A stretch of DNA of 64,000 bases from Crocinitomicaceae bacterium. GTDB taxonomy: Bacteria > Bacteroidota > Bacteroidia > Flavobacteriales_G > Salibacteraceae. Below the pieces are notes generated by a model. The model worked only from the letters and a program-made list of their open reading frames with translations, was not told the DNA's origin and made no database searches. Every line of letters starts with the position of its first letter. Positions within the stretch are counted from its first letter, which is position 1. Positions 9,043-15,750 of the stretch are shown one piece after another. A program made the translations under genes and the position numbers. The stretch covers positions 83,902 through 147,901 of the forward strand of contig PAME01000025.1 in NCBI GenBank assembly GCA_002707155.1, read 5' to 3'.

Positions 9043-9990
9043 CTAACTTAAATTATATCGACTATTTGAACCACCTACAACATATACACCCCAATGCCTA
9101 CTGGTGTCCAAAGCGCTAAAACCAGAAGGAATAGCGGTTTTATTTGGAGTACCCTCACGATAATATACATGAACTCCGCCAGCCCCTCCAGTTACACTTG
9201 ATGCTAATAATGAATCCCCATCGGGATGTTTTAAAGAAGCACGTATGGAAGAACCATATTGCTGTGCACTTGCTGTGCCAACCGGTGCACCATATGTTTT
9301 CCAAATAGCACCATTATTAATGGTTCCTTTTCTATTATTTCCAGAAGAATCGACAGCTGCAGTACCCGTTCCCTCGTCCAATTTCCAGTAAGCTTCCAAA
9401 TTGCTGTATTTAGAATGTGTACTTCTTACTCCTTTGCACATCCCATCTCTTATTTCTTGTTGGGTTAAAGCAGTACTCCAAATGCGAACTTCATCCATTT
9501 CACCATTAAAGTAAAGGTTACTACCTCCAGGAACTCTGTACCCTAATCTTAAATTTATCCAACCACTAGGAGTATTAACTGTAGAGAGGTTAGACGTTGT
9601 TTGCAAGACTCCATCAACATACATATACCCTGCTCCATTATTTAGTACAAAGGCAACGTAAGTCCATTTGTTTAAAGGCACTGCGTTAGCATTAGTACCC
9701 ATATTAGCATTGGTTCCACCAGACGTAAAGCTTAAACCCCTTGAAGTATTGACCATAAACGTATTTCTTGACCCTACTGCATTTCTCCCATAATCAAGTA
9801 TTACCAAGTTACGATTGGGAGCGGTACTAGGGACATAGACCCATGCTTCAAATGTTCTATTGGTTCTCCCCAATACACCAGAGTAATTTGTTTGAATATT
9901 ATCATTACTCCCATCAAAATAGAGCGATTTTTGAGCATTAGAAGTAAAGAACATGGATAATGAAATGACAAGGAGTATGTATTTTTTCAT
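9043..9990 (-). pseudogene. N-terminal part of the same secreted protein: signal peptide and LamG domain
   Basis: The start at 9990 gives MKKYILLVISLSMFFTSNAQ, a good signal peptide. A longer reading that begins at 10131 would run through the tRNA-Pro gene and is rejected. Next comes a concanavalin/LamG domain (YFDGSNDNIQT, FEAWVYVP, GEMDEVRIWSTALTQQEI) of the type used by secreted adhesins and glycan-binding proteins. The frame stops at TAG (9043-9045) inside a module that continues without a gap in the same frame. The full product would have had about 840 residues. A CAG-to-TAG change would explain the break; an assembly error is the alternative. Confidence 0.78.
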
Positions 9991-10004
9991 GCAAATGATT
10001 TTTT

Positions 10005-10012
10005 CAAAGGTA
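10005..10012 (-). promoter_or_regulatory. -7 box upstream of the LamG gene
   Basis: TACCTTTG on the minus strand matches TAnnTTTG and lies 14 bases before the ATG at 9990. A TTG further upstream is about 25 bases away, longer than the usual 19-21, so the -33 element is uncertain. Confidence 0.35.
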
Positions 10013-10043
10013 AGATTATACATGAGTATTAATGAATCAATAC

Positions 10044-10051
10044 TACATTTG
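10044..10051 (+). promoter_or_regulatory. -7 box of tRNA-Pro
   Basis: TACATTTG matches the Bacteroidota -7 consensus and lies ten bases before the first base of the tRNA. No clear -33 TTTG is seen upstream. Confidence 0.4.
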
Positions 10052-10061
10052 CCGACTAATT

Positions 10062-10136
10062 CGGGATGTAGCTTAGTCCGGTTAAAGTGCTGGTCTGGGG
10101 GACCAGAGATCGGAGGTTCGAATCCTCTCATCCCGA
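10062..10136 (+). tRNA. tRNA-Pro (anticodon GGG)
   Basis: A full cloverleaf can be folded: acceptor CGGGATG/CATCCCG, D arm TAGCTTAG, anticodon stem CTGGT/ACCAG with loop CTGGGGG (anticodon GGG), and T arm GGAGG-TTCGAAT-CCTCT. No CCA is encoded. Its 3' end is the integration site of the element that follows: 23 bases from 10116 recur at 17576. The element supplies the 3' end, so the tRNA stays intact. Confidence 0.95.
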
Positions 10137-10138
10137 CT
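10116..10138 (+). repeat. attachment site, left copy (tRNA-Pro 3' end)
   Basis: 23 bases covering the T arm, the acceptor 3' strand and two bases beyond are identical to 17576-17598. The flanking bases differ at both sides (CGGAG versus CAGTA upstream, TT versus AG downstream). This is the expected signature of integrase-mediated insertion at a tRNA gene. Confidence 0.92.
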
Positions 10139-10157
10139 TTTTTAATTTTAATGTATT

Positions 10158-10188
10158 CAATATCAGTGAATTAACTTCACTGATATTG
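10158..10188 (+). terminator. perfect inverted repeat after tRNA-Pro
   Basis: CAATATCAGTGAA and TTCACTGATATTG form a perfect 13-bp stem with a five-base loop, starting 20 bases after the tRNA inside the element. It may replace the original terminator, although only a short T-run follows. An integrase- or excisionase-binding role is also possible. Confidence 0.45.
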
Positions 10189-10199
10189 TTTACTCCCCA

Positions 10200-10216
10200 T
10201 ATTACTCCCCAAAACT
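10200..10216 (+). repeat. end repeat, left copy (possible integrase arm site)
   Basis: TATTACTCCCCAAAACT also occurs at 17499-17515 near the other end, in the same orientation. A partial copy (TACTCCCC) lies at 10191-10198. Placement inside both ends of the element fits arm-type binding sites of a tyrosine integrase. Confidence 0.6.
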
Positions 10217-10239
10217 TATAAATATCCTAAATTTGGGTA

Positions 10240-11706
10240 GTGAATGTCTCCCTCAAATTAGACACATCCAATAACGGAAAAGAAAAACCACTTTACATCA
10301 GGTTAAGAGGTAAGTCGGTTAATGGTAAAACTGAAGAAACATCCATTTCAACAGAAATAAAACTACTTCCTCGTCACTTTAAGAACAACGGTATTTCTAA
10401 AAGTTCTCCGAATTACAGTTCGAAAATTAAAGTTGTTAATTCTATTTTGGATGAAATTGAGAAGATTATTGGTGAGATAAACCATCAAGGAGAAATACCT
10501 AATCCTACTCTCGTCAAACATCTATATTTTGAAAATCGTGTTTCCAAGGAAGTTGTTACCCCCAACTATAAAAGTTTTTGGAATTCATTCGAAGAGTTTT
10601 ATTTGAGTAAGAAACACAATTCAAGAGGGTATGTTAAAACGTTGTTGACTTTAAAGAATCATTTACTTGGGTTTCAGAAACATTCAAAACGAACAATCAC
10701 ATTTGAATACATCACGGGTAAAACGATTCTATTTCAATCTCACTTTCAAGATTATTTGTGGTCTCAAAAGAATTTGAGTAATGGATATATCAATAAACTA
10801 TTTAATAATCTTTCAAACTTTCTTTTTTGGTCTCAACAACTGAATTATATCCAACAAAAACCAAAATTCACCAAACTACGTGAGGTTGACAGAGATGAGA
10901 AAATCTATTTAAAGACTGAGGAGATATACAAGTTGTTTTCCTCTTCAAAGTGGAACTATAAAGAGGAGAAGGATTTAAAAAAGAATCCACATATTACCAT
11001 TATCCGTGAATCATTAGAAGGAACCCGAAGTGAACATTTTGGAAGTGAACTGACAGTGACTAATTGGGAATTAGTTAAAGATGTGTTCCTATTCATGTCT
11101 TCTGTTGGTTGTAGATATTCGGATATTGAACACTTTAAAGTAAGACATTTTGATTTCAACTCTAATGTTCAAACATTGACTTGGATTCAACGAAAAACCA
11201 ATAAGAGTGTTTCAGTACCAGTAACTGATATCAGTGGTAATATTTTCAAAAAGTATAGTGGTGGTAAGAGTTTGGAACAACGATTGTTTCCAAAAATATC
11301 TCAACAAAAATTCAATAAACATCTAAAACTATTACTGAAAGATTTAAAGTTTAATCGATTGGTCTCACACCCTAAAATGAAGGGTTCTGAAATTATCGAT
11401 AATGATGACAAACAACTATGGGAATTGATTTCCTCTCATAGTGGAAGAAGGTCATTCATTAAGAACTTGATTGATTTAGGAAACATGGACTACAAAACCA
11501 TTATGAAATTATCCGGACACAGGTCATACTCAGAGTTCCTTAAATATGTTTCGGTAAACCAAGAGGACTTAATGAAAGGTTCTCAATTGTATAAACTACA
11601 ATCTAGAGACGAACAGGATGAAATGGAAGAAATTATAAATACAATTTCTTCTTTCGATGATGATAAACGGAAGTTAGTGTTACAGATGATTAGGAATTTG
11701 AAGTGA
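10240..11706 (+). CDS. tyrosine recombinase/integrase of the element
   Basis: 488 residues. An N-terminal arm-binding region is followed by a SAM-like core-binding domain (about 115-215) and a C-terminal catalytic domain. Catalytic residues are visible: Arg in SVGCRYSDIEH, His and Arg in SSHSGRRSF, His in LSGHRSYSE, and the nucleophile Tyr in FLKYV. This is the phage-integrase family layout common in Bacteroidota mobile elements. The frame starts with GTG and no upstream ATG competes. It sits just after the tRNA attachment site and should carry out integration and excision at the 23-bp repeat. A hairpin at 11812 ends the unit. Confidence 0.93.
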   Translation: MNVSLKLDTSNNGKEKPLYIRLRGKSVNGKTEETSISTEIKLLPRHFKNNGISKSSPNYSSKIKVVNSILDEIEKIIGEINHQGEIPNPTLVKHLYFENRVSKEVVTPNYKSFWNSFEEFYLSKKHNSRGYVKTLLTLKNHLLGFQKHSKRTITFEYITGKTILFQSHFQDYLWSQKNLSNGYINKLFNNLSNFLFWSQQLNYIQQKPKFTKLREVDRDEKIYLKTEEIYKLFSSSKWNYKEEKDLKKNPHITIIRESLEGTRSEHFGSELTVTNWELVKDVFLFMSSVGCRYSDIEHFKVRHFDFNSNVQTLTWIQRKTNKSVSVPVTDISGNIFKKYSGGKSLEQRLFPKISQQKFNKHLKLLLKDLKFNRLVSHPKMKGSEIIDNDDKQLWELISSHSGRRSFIKNLIDLGNMDYKTIMKLSGHRSYSEFLKYVSVNQEDLMKGSQLYKLQSRDEQDEMEEIINTISSFDDDKRKLVLQMIRNLK

Positions 11707-11707
11707 A

Positions 11708-11809
11708 GTGTTCATTAATTCGTCCAAACTATCTCAACCCAAACCACTCTATGAATTAGGTTTGATTATTAAGGATATATATGAGATGAAAGTTGGAGAA
11801 TTGATATAA
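11708..11809 (+). CDS. possible 33-residue ORF after the integrase
   Basis: Starts with GTG one base after the integrase stop and reads through LYELGLIIKDIYEMKVGELI to TAA. Its amphipathic helical C-terminus and tight coupling to the integrase are the only support. It could be chance or a decayed gene end. Confidence 0.25.
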   Translation: MFINSSKLSQPKPLYELGLIIKDIYEMKVGELI

Positions 11810-11811
11810 AA

Positions 11812-11839
11812 AAAGGAGAACCGTTTCTGATTCTCCTTT
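11812..11839 (+). terminator. terminator between convergent integrase and LamG genes
   Basis: AAAGGAGAA and TTCTCCTTT form a 9-bp stem with a ten-base loop, with A and T runs on both sides, so it could work in both directions. Confidence 0.7.
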
Positions 11840-11860
11840 AACCATTATTTAATTGAATTT

Positions 11861-12922
11861 TTATTGAAGGACTATCTTTCTAATATCAGTGATGTTTCCA
11901 CTTCCATCAATGAGATGGAGAAAGTATAATCCGTTCCCATTCCATCCATTCATATCGATATTGAAGGGAGATTGAGATACGGGTTCATCAAATACAGATT
12001 GACCAAGAGAATTGATAATTTTAATAGAGTATCCATTCATTGAAGAAATATCTCCACAATCAATTTGTAGGTAATCGTTGGTTGGGTTCGGGTAAACCTT
12101 TATAGTATTCTGAAATTCAAGAGGATTCGTTGATGTAAGTTGAACATCAATAAATAAAGTATCGGTTACTGAGTATGGAATGGTGTCTAATACAGTGATG
12201 GTATCGTACACCTGACAAGAACCTCCGTATAAGTTACCTACTTCAGTAATATCTAATACACGATTCCATATACCTACATCATCCATTTCACCAGTTAGAC
12301 TACCAGAGTTAGATTGTGAGTGTCCCAGTCGAATTCCTGTTCCAATCCCAGGTGAATTCGATATTAGAGTATTCTCAATAGAAACTTGTAAACTATTATT
12401 GAGGTATAGTCTAATAGAGTCTGTGTCGAATATGTAAACAATATGATTCCAGTCAAGTACATTGTATGTGATATCAATCCCCACATTATTGATTCCGTTA
12501 TTATGACCATACCATAAACCACTAGGTGGATTAATTTGAGGTTGTATTACACCTAATTGAAATGACCCACTCCAATTTAAAAACCTCGGATTGTAACAAC
12601 CTTGAATCGAATCTAACTTAACCCAAAAACTTAATGTGAAACCATCATACATCCCTGAGGTATCTAGTTGTGTAACTACCAATCCAGAATTACAATTCGT
12701 ATCAGGATTCCATATACCAACCTGATTGTTTGGGTTGTCACGATATCCTCCAAACGTCACTCCATAGTTCGTTGTTGGATTTTGATTAGGTGAAGAGTCT
12801 AAGTGGGTTCCATTCATTGACCAAAACCCAACCAATCCATTAGTAGGAACATAAGAGGGTAAGTTCTGAGAAAACCCATTTAGGGTTATCAGAACAATTG
12901 TTAGGGTTATAATTGTTTTCAT
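11861..12922 (-). CDS. LamG-like secreted protein with T9SS sorting domain (element cargo)
   Basis: 353 residues. The signal peptide is about residues 1-18 (ending GFSQ). A concanavalin/LamG jelly-roll domain follows (GLVGFWSMNGTHLDSS, TLSFWVKLD, GEMDDVGIWNRVLDITE, about 25-230). After a short Thr/Val linker comes a C-terminal type IX sorting domain (IKVYPNPTNDYLQID, ending GNITDIRKIVLQ). The host machinery should therefore export it to the surface. It starts five bases after the serine recombinase stop on the same strand, so the two probably share a transcript. Such surface carbohydrate-binding-like cargo on a small element is unusual; the target is unknown. Confidence 0.85.
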   Translation of the reverse strand: MKTIITLTIVLITLNGFSQNLPSYVPTNGLVGFWSMNGTHLDSSPNQNPTTNYGVTFGGYRDNPNNQVGIWNPDTNCNSGLVVTQLDTSGMYDGFTLSFWVKLDSIQGCYNPRFLNWSGSFQLGVIQPQINPPSGLWYGHNNGINNVGIDITYNVLDWNHIVYIFDTDSIRLYLNNSLQVSIENTLISNSPGIGTGIRLGHSQSNSGSLTGEMDDVGIWNRVLDITEVGNLYGGSCQVYDTITVLDTIPYSVTDTLFIDVQLTSTNPLEFQNTIKVYPNPTNDYLQIDCGDISSMNGYSIKIINSLGQSVFDEPVSQSPFNIDMNGWNGNGLYFLHLIDGSGNITDIRKIVLQ

Positions 12923-12927
12923 TAATT

Positions 12928-13548
12928 CTAAATTGTTGAAGCAAATATAGTGGATTTATATTTTTTAACTTTCTTAATCAAATTAGGAGAACACCCAACT
13001 ATCTTTTGTATTTCTGAATATTTCAAACCACGTTCTACGAGTTTGAATATCTCTTGGTTCTTAGGTTTAGAGAGGAACTTCTCATTTGATTCTTTCGTTC
13101 CTATTTGTCTTCCCTTATACAATCCTTTCTCTTTTCGGATTTTGATTCCCTCCATCTGTCGTTCCCTTATCAATGAACGTTCGAAATCACTCATTGTAGA
13201 TAGAATACTCATCATCAATTGTGAGAACTTATCTTCTTTACCATTCTCATCGATGTTTCTGAGATTGGGATTTCTACAAATGATGGTAATCTTCTTTTCA
13301 GAGAGTTCCTTCCATACTGAAAGAACATCTAATGTGTTTCTTCCTAATCTATCAATGGAGTGAATCTCCAAATGGGTGAGTTGGTTTGAATCAATTAGTT
13401 TTTTGATTTGAGAACCCTGTGGTCGTTCCCAAAACGGAATCAGACCGGAACACTTATCTACTAGAACATAATCGAATCCATCCGTATTTTGAATCTGTCG
13501 TTCCTCATTCTGAGATTGGGAACTAACACGTGAATAAAGTACCTTCAT
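12928..13548 (-). CDS. serine recombinase (resolvase/invertase family)
   Basis: 206 residues, the size of Tn3-type resolvases and DNA invertases. The catalytic Ser is in YSRVSS (Ser9). The conserved IDRLGRNTLDV block and the long E helix (STMSDFERSLIRERQMEG) are present, followed by a GRQIGT linker and a C-terminal helix-turn-helix (YSEIQKIVGCSPNLIKKVKK). It probably resolves or inverts DNA at sites near its own gene: inverted repeats lie directly upstream at 13551-13667. It precedes the LamG gene in one transcript. A Pin-like invertase role is equally possible, because the repeat copies nearby offer substrates. Confidence 0.9.
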   Translation of the reverse strand: MKVLYSRVSSQSQNEERQIQNTDGFDYVLVDKCSGLIPFWERPQGSQIKKLIDSNQLTHLEIHSIDRLGRNTLDVLSVWKELSEKKITIICRNPNLRNIDENGKEDKFSQLMMSILSTMSDFERSLIRERQMEGIKIRKEKGLYKGRQIGTKESNEKFLSKPKNQEIFKLVERGLKYSEIQKIVGCSPNLIKKVKKYKSTIFASTI

Positions 13549-13550
13549 TT

Positions 13551-13596
13551 TACTATTATTTAAGGGTAATCAGGAAACGTGTCTAAAATAATAGTA
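13551..13596. promoter_or_regulatory. inverted repeat upstream of the serine recombinase (possible res/operator site I)
   Basis: TACTATTATTT (13551-13561) and AAATAATAGTA (13586-13596) are perfect 11-bp inverted copies 24 bases apart. They sit immediately before the recombinase start codon, where resolvases usually bind their recombination site and repress themselves. Confidence 0.5.
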
Positions 13597-13632
13597 TATC
13601 CTGAGAAAATCAAGGTTTTACAAGGGGTTCGA

Positions 13633-13667
13633 TACTATCATTTGAAGTGTACTCTAAAATGATAATG
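13633..13667. promoter_or_regulatory. second inverted repeat (possible res/operator site II)
   Basis: TACTATCATTT (13633-13643) and AAATGATAATG (13657-13667) are inverted near-copies of the same motif, eight of eleven positions perfect for the pair. Together with 13551-13596 they form a two-site array beside the recombinase gene. Confidence 0.45.
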
Positions 13668-13670
13668 ATT

Positions 13671-13820
13671 GAGGTTTTCACCCAACTATAAAAACCTGAC
13701 TTCGATATATAAACCACCCATTTTCAAACTCTAACCAAAGGTTTGAATCGGTTTACAAGAAAATACCCCCACCCCCTTTAGGTGGTTTCACTCATCTTCT
13801 TCCACCAATCGGTTTTGTTT
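13671..13820 (+). repeat. structured repeat, copy A
   Basis: First of three related copies (others at 14663 and 15571). AAACCACC (13711-13718) can pair with GGTGGTTT (13781-13788), enclosing a hairpin of TTCAAAC (13723) with GTTTGAA (13741) and a C-rich loop. The 5' segment GAGGTTTTCACCCAACTATA is shared with copy C, and the 3' segment CTTCTTCCACCAATCGGTTT with copy B. It precedes the small ORF and lipoprotein gene. Confidence 0.85.
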
Positions 13821-13849
13821 TTGGAAATTTGTATCTTGGTTGTTCTAAA

Positions 13850-13984
13850 ATGAAGTTATGGAATTTATCAAAAATATCTGATGAGGTCCTTTACGAGTTG
13901 GGGATTGACAAAATGGTAGTTCTACTTGTTACAAGTGGGATGAAGAAATATCTTAAAAGACACAGAGAAATCTTTAATCAATAA
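13850..13984 (+). CDS. small 44-residue ORF ahead of the lipoprotein gene
   Basis: ATG to TAA, with product start MKLWNLSKISDEVLYELG and end KKYLKRHREIFNQ. It is a short, probably helical and basic protein with no family I recognise. It lies 18 bases upstream of the lipoprotein gene in the same direction and just after repeat copy A, so the two form one likely cargo unit. Small size keeps confidence moderate. Confidence 0.45.
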   Translation: MKLWNLSKISDEVLYELGIDKMVVLLVTSGMKKYLKRHREIFNQ

Positions 13985-14002
13985 CTAAAAAAGGTTTAGA
14001 GA

Positions 14003-14653
14003 ATGAAACACTTAAAAAAAGTATTAGGTATCATATACATTCTGAGTGTTTTGTCCTCTTGTACAAAAGAAAAAGAGTATCCTAAACCCTGTGTAGGTGA
14101 TTGTGAAACTAAGTTCCATCTGATTTATAAAAACGTAGAAATACCAATTAGTTCTGATGGATATTACAGAATACAATGGGATGGGTTAAATTACTTTCAA
14201 ATTGAAGGGGAGTTATCAGAATTAGACCCTCATTATGTTATCAATAAAGTCCCTCTAATTGAGTGTAACTTCGATTCAGACTATTGGATTGTGATGGACT
14301 CAATAACCTTTCGGACTCCAATGTATTCATATTTAGGTTGGTTTAATGATATTGGTTTAAACACTCCAATTCCAATTGGTCAATATACATATACAATTAT
14401 CACTTTATCTGATTTGTATTCCCCTTTGAATATAGTTGGGTATGAAATTCCAAAAAAAGGATGTTTCGATTGTCCTTACTTCCCTACACTAATTGGAACA
14501 CATTCAAAATACACCTATAACCCTAAACAAAACATCTTATTCGATAATGAATTTGAAGGAGACACCATCAACATTTTCATACAGTCTATTTTCAATAGTG
14601 ATGTTGGGGAAACAGTTACAATTGATGACAAATTCAAGATAATTGTTTTATAA
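14003..14653 (+). CDS. putative lipoprotein, element cargo, function unknown
   Basis: 216 residues. The N-terminus is basic then hydrophobic and ends in a lipobox (LSVLSSC, Cys20), so the mature protein should be lipid-anchored in the envelope. The body is rich in Asp, Tyr and Ile and looks like beta-strands (for example GYYRIQWDGLNYFQIEGEL), with an internal CXXC-like pair (GCFDCPYF) and a CVGDC near the anchor. I recognise no family. It is bounded by repeat copies A and B, as if it were one unit of the cassette-like array. Confidence 0.75.
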   Translation: MKHLKKVLGIIYILSVLSSCTKEKEYPKPCVGDCETKFHLIYKNVEIPISSDGYYRIQWDGLNYFQIEGELSELDPHYVINKVPLIECNFDSDYWIVMDSITFRTPMYSYLGWFNDIGLNTPIPIGQYTYTIITLSDLYSPLNIVGYEIPKKGCFDCPYFPTLIGTHSKYTYNPKQNILFDNEFEGDTINIFIQSIFNSDVGETVTIDDKFKIIVL

Positions 14654-14662
14654 AAGACTTGA

Positions 14663-14798
14663 ATTAAAAACCTGACACCGATATAAAAACCACCCACTTT
14701 CAAACCCAATGAAAAGGTTTGAATCGGTTTACAAGAAAATACCCCCACCCCCTCTTTAGGTGGTACTCATCTTCTTCCACCAATCGGTTTTTGTTTTG
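14663..14798 (+). repeat. structured repeat, copy B
   Basis: Shares the CCTGAC, CCACCCACTTTCAAACCCAA and GAATCGGTTTACAAGAAAAT blocks with copies A and C. The hairpin TTCAAACC (14699) with GGTTTGAA (14716) is perfect, and ACCACC (14689) pairs with GGTGGT (14759). It lacks the 5' GAGGTTTTC block and runs at its 3' side directly into a fragment of the coiled-coil gene. Confidence 0.85.
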
Positions 14799-14825
14799 AG
14801 TTGGTACTCTTTCATATCAATAGAA

Positions 14826-14880
14826 TCTGATAGTATTCCAAACTCATCAATTTTTGATTCTCTATCATTCTCAAATTTGA
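14826..14880 (-). pseudogene. fragment of the coiled-coil gene (second copy)
   Basis: The minus strand encodes KFEND-RESKIDEFGILSD, matching FENDIESKIDEFGILSD of the intact gene at 16077-16577. The fragment then runs into repeat B and stops. Its other end is a 17-bp repeat (14864-14880) that also occurs at 15388. Confidence 0.8.
14864..14880 (+). repeat. 17-bp direct repeat flanking the BamE-like cargo, left copy
   Basis: ATCATTCTCAAATTTGA here and at 15388-15404 are identical and belong to the same place in the broken coiled-coil gene. The 114-residue cargo gene lies between them, so this looks like the scar of an insertion into that gene. Confidence 0.75.
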
Positions 14881-14921
14881 TAATGTATACTGAATTTAAA
14901 AAATTATTCTATCTTTGATCA

Positions 14922-15266
14922 ATGGAAAATATAATTTTACCCGGTTTAGGAGGATTAGTTCTCTTCTTAGTAATAACACTTTTAGGTTCACTTGGTGGGT
15001 TTCTATTCAAGTTAAAAGTCATTAAATCAGGTGATTTAAGTAAATACAACAAATCACAAATCATAACTGAACTCGGAGATCCAGTTAACATTATTAATGA
15101 AGAAGAAAATCAAGTCTTAGTTTGGTTGAAATCTTCTGGAACTTATATGTTAAAAATTGAATACACAAATCAGGGGGATTTTGTTAAAATTAACCAACAA
15201 TTAGATCAAACAAAAAATGGACTTAAAGGGTTTCTTTATAATCTTATTTTAAAGTTTATTAAGTAG
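14922..15266 (+). CDS. small membrane-anchored BamE/SmpA-like protein, element cargo
   Basis: 114 residues. One N-terminal membrane helix (about 8-30, GLVLFLVITLLGSLGGFLF) is followed by a small domain with the BamE/SmpA-OmlA pattern: LSKYNKSQIITELGDPVNI, then a VLVWL strand and a final strand pair (YMLKIEYTNQGDFVKI). This fold occurs in outer-membrane assembly proteins and in many small mobile-element and phage proteins; a role here is unknown. A TATCTTTG box lies just before the ATG (14910-14917). The gene is the content of the insertion flanked by the 17-bp repeat. Confidence 0.7.
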   Translation: MENIILPGLGGLVLFLVITLLGSLGGFLFKLKVIKSGDLSKYNKSQIITELGDPVNIINEEENQVLVWLKSSGTYMLKIEYTNQGDFVKINQQLDQTKNGLKGFLYNLILKFIK

Positions 15267-15387
15267 TTTTAATTACGGGAGAAAGAATAAGAGAAAATTT
15301 CAAAAAGTTGAGTTTGTTGATTGGTATAAAACCAAAGCAGATGACGGTTGTCATGACGGTAGAATATCTTAAGTAGACTGTAGAAAA
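15267..15387 (+). other. non-coding tail of the inserted cargo with a possible gene remnant
   Basis: One frame reads KFQKVEFVDWYKTKADDG and soon stops, without a start codon, and may be the end of a decayed gene. A small palindrome (ATGAC-GGTT-GTCAT) lies near 15343. Nothing else is recognisable. Confidence 0.3.
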
Positions 15388-15404
15388 ATCATTCTCAAAT
15401 TTGA
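15388..15404 (+). repeat. 17-bp direct repeat flanking the BamE-like cargo, right copy
   Basis: Identical to 14864-14880. On the minus strand it forms the codons for KFEND of the truncated coiled-coil copy that starts at 15420. Confidence 0.75.
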
Positions 15405-15585
15405 ATTCATTTAACCTCATCTACTTCCCCCATATATTATTCCATTTAAACTCGTCAGGTTCAACCTCCTGAGTGGTTTCCTGAGGTTTGTTCATCATCT
15501 TAGTGTTCAGATACCTATTGAGGTCAGATAACCTCATGTACCTTTTGTTTTTAGTAATCTTAATGATAGGGAGGTTTTCACCCAA
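15388..15585 (-). pseudogene. truncated second copy of the HTH gene (C-terminal half) plus start of the coiled-coil gene
   Basis: The minus strand from 15579 to 15421 encodes ENLPIIKITKNKRYMRLSDL and on to NNIWGK with a stop, in frame and very like residues 28-81 of the intact HTH protein (16578-16823). The HTH half itself is missing: the homology begins exactly at the junction with repeat copy C. Directly after the stop, MRLNEFKFEND repeats the start of the coiled-coil protein before the 17-bp repeat. The order and zero gap match the intact pair, so this is a duplicated and broken operon piece. A TTG at 15585 could allow a short peptide. Confidence 0.85.
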
Positions 15586-15685
15586 CTATAAAATCCTGAC
15601 ATCGACATATAAACCACCCACTTTCAAACCCAATGAAAAGGTTTGAATCGGTTTACAAGAAAATCCCCCCCCTTAGGTGGGTTTA
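15571..15685 (+). repeat. structured repeat, copy C
   Basis: Begins with GAGGTTTTCACCCAACTATA as in copy A and contains the perfect hairpin TTCAAACC (15623) with GGTTTGAA (15640). The outer pairing AAACC-ACC (15611) with GGTGGGTTT (15676) has one bulge. It lacks the 3' CTTCTTCCACC block. It precedes the tandem-repeat cargo gene at 15751. Confidence 0.85.
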
Positions 15686-15750
15686 CTTCTAAATCGAAGA
15701 GTTTATTTGAGGATTTGTTAAGTTTGGTATTATAATAAAACACTCACTTA

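Noticed and set aside
811..9990. Stop-codon recoding as an explanation for the in-frame TAA and TAG
   Set aside because: TAA, TAG and TGA all end intact genes in this window (for example TAG for hpt), and release factor 1 is present and normal.
9991..10131. Longer N-terminus of the LamG protein starting at 10131
   Set aside because: It would translate the antisense of the tRNA-Pro gene, while a clean signal peptide starts at 9990.
13671..15685. CRISPR array
   Set aside because: The repeats are over 100 bases, differ at their ends and are separated by genes instead of uniform spacers; no cas gene is present.
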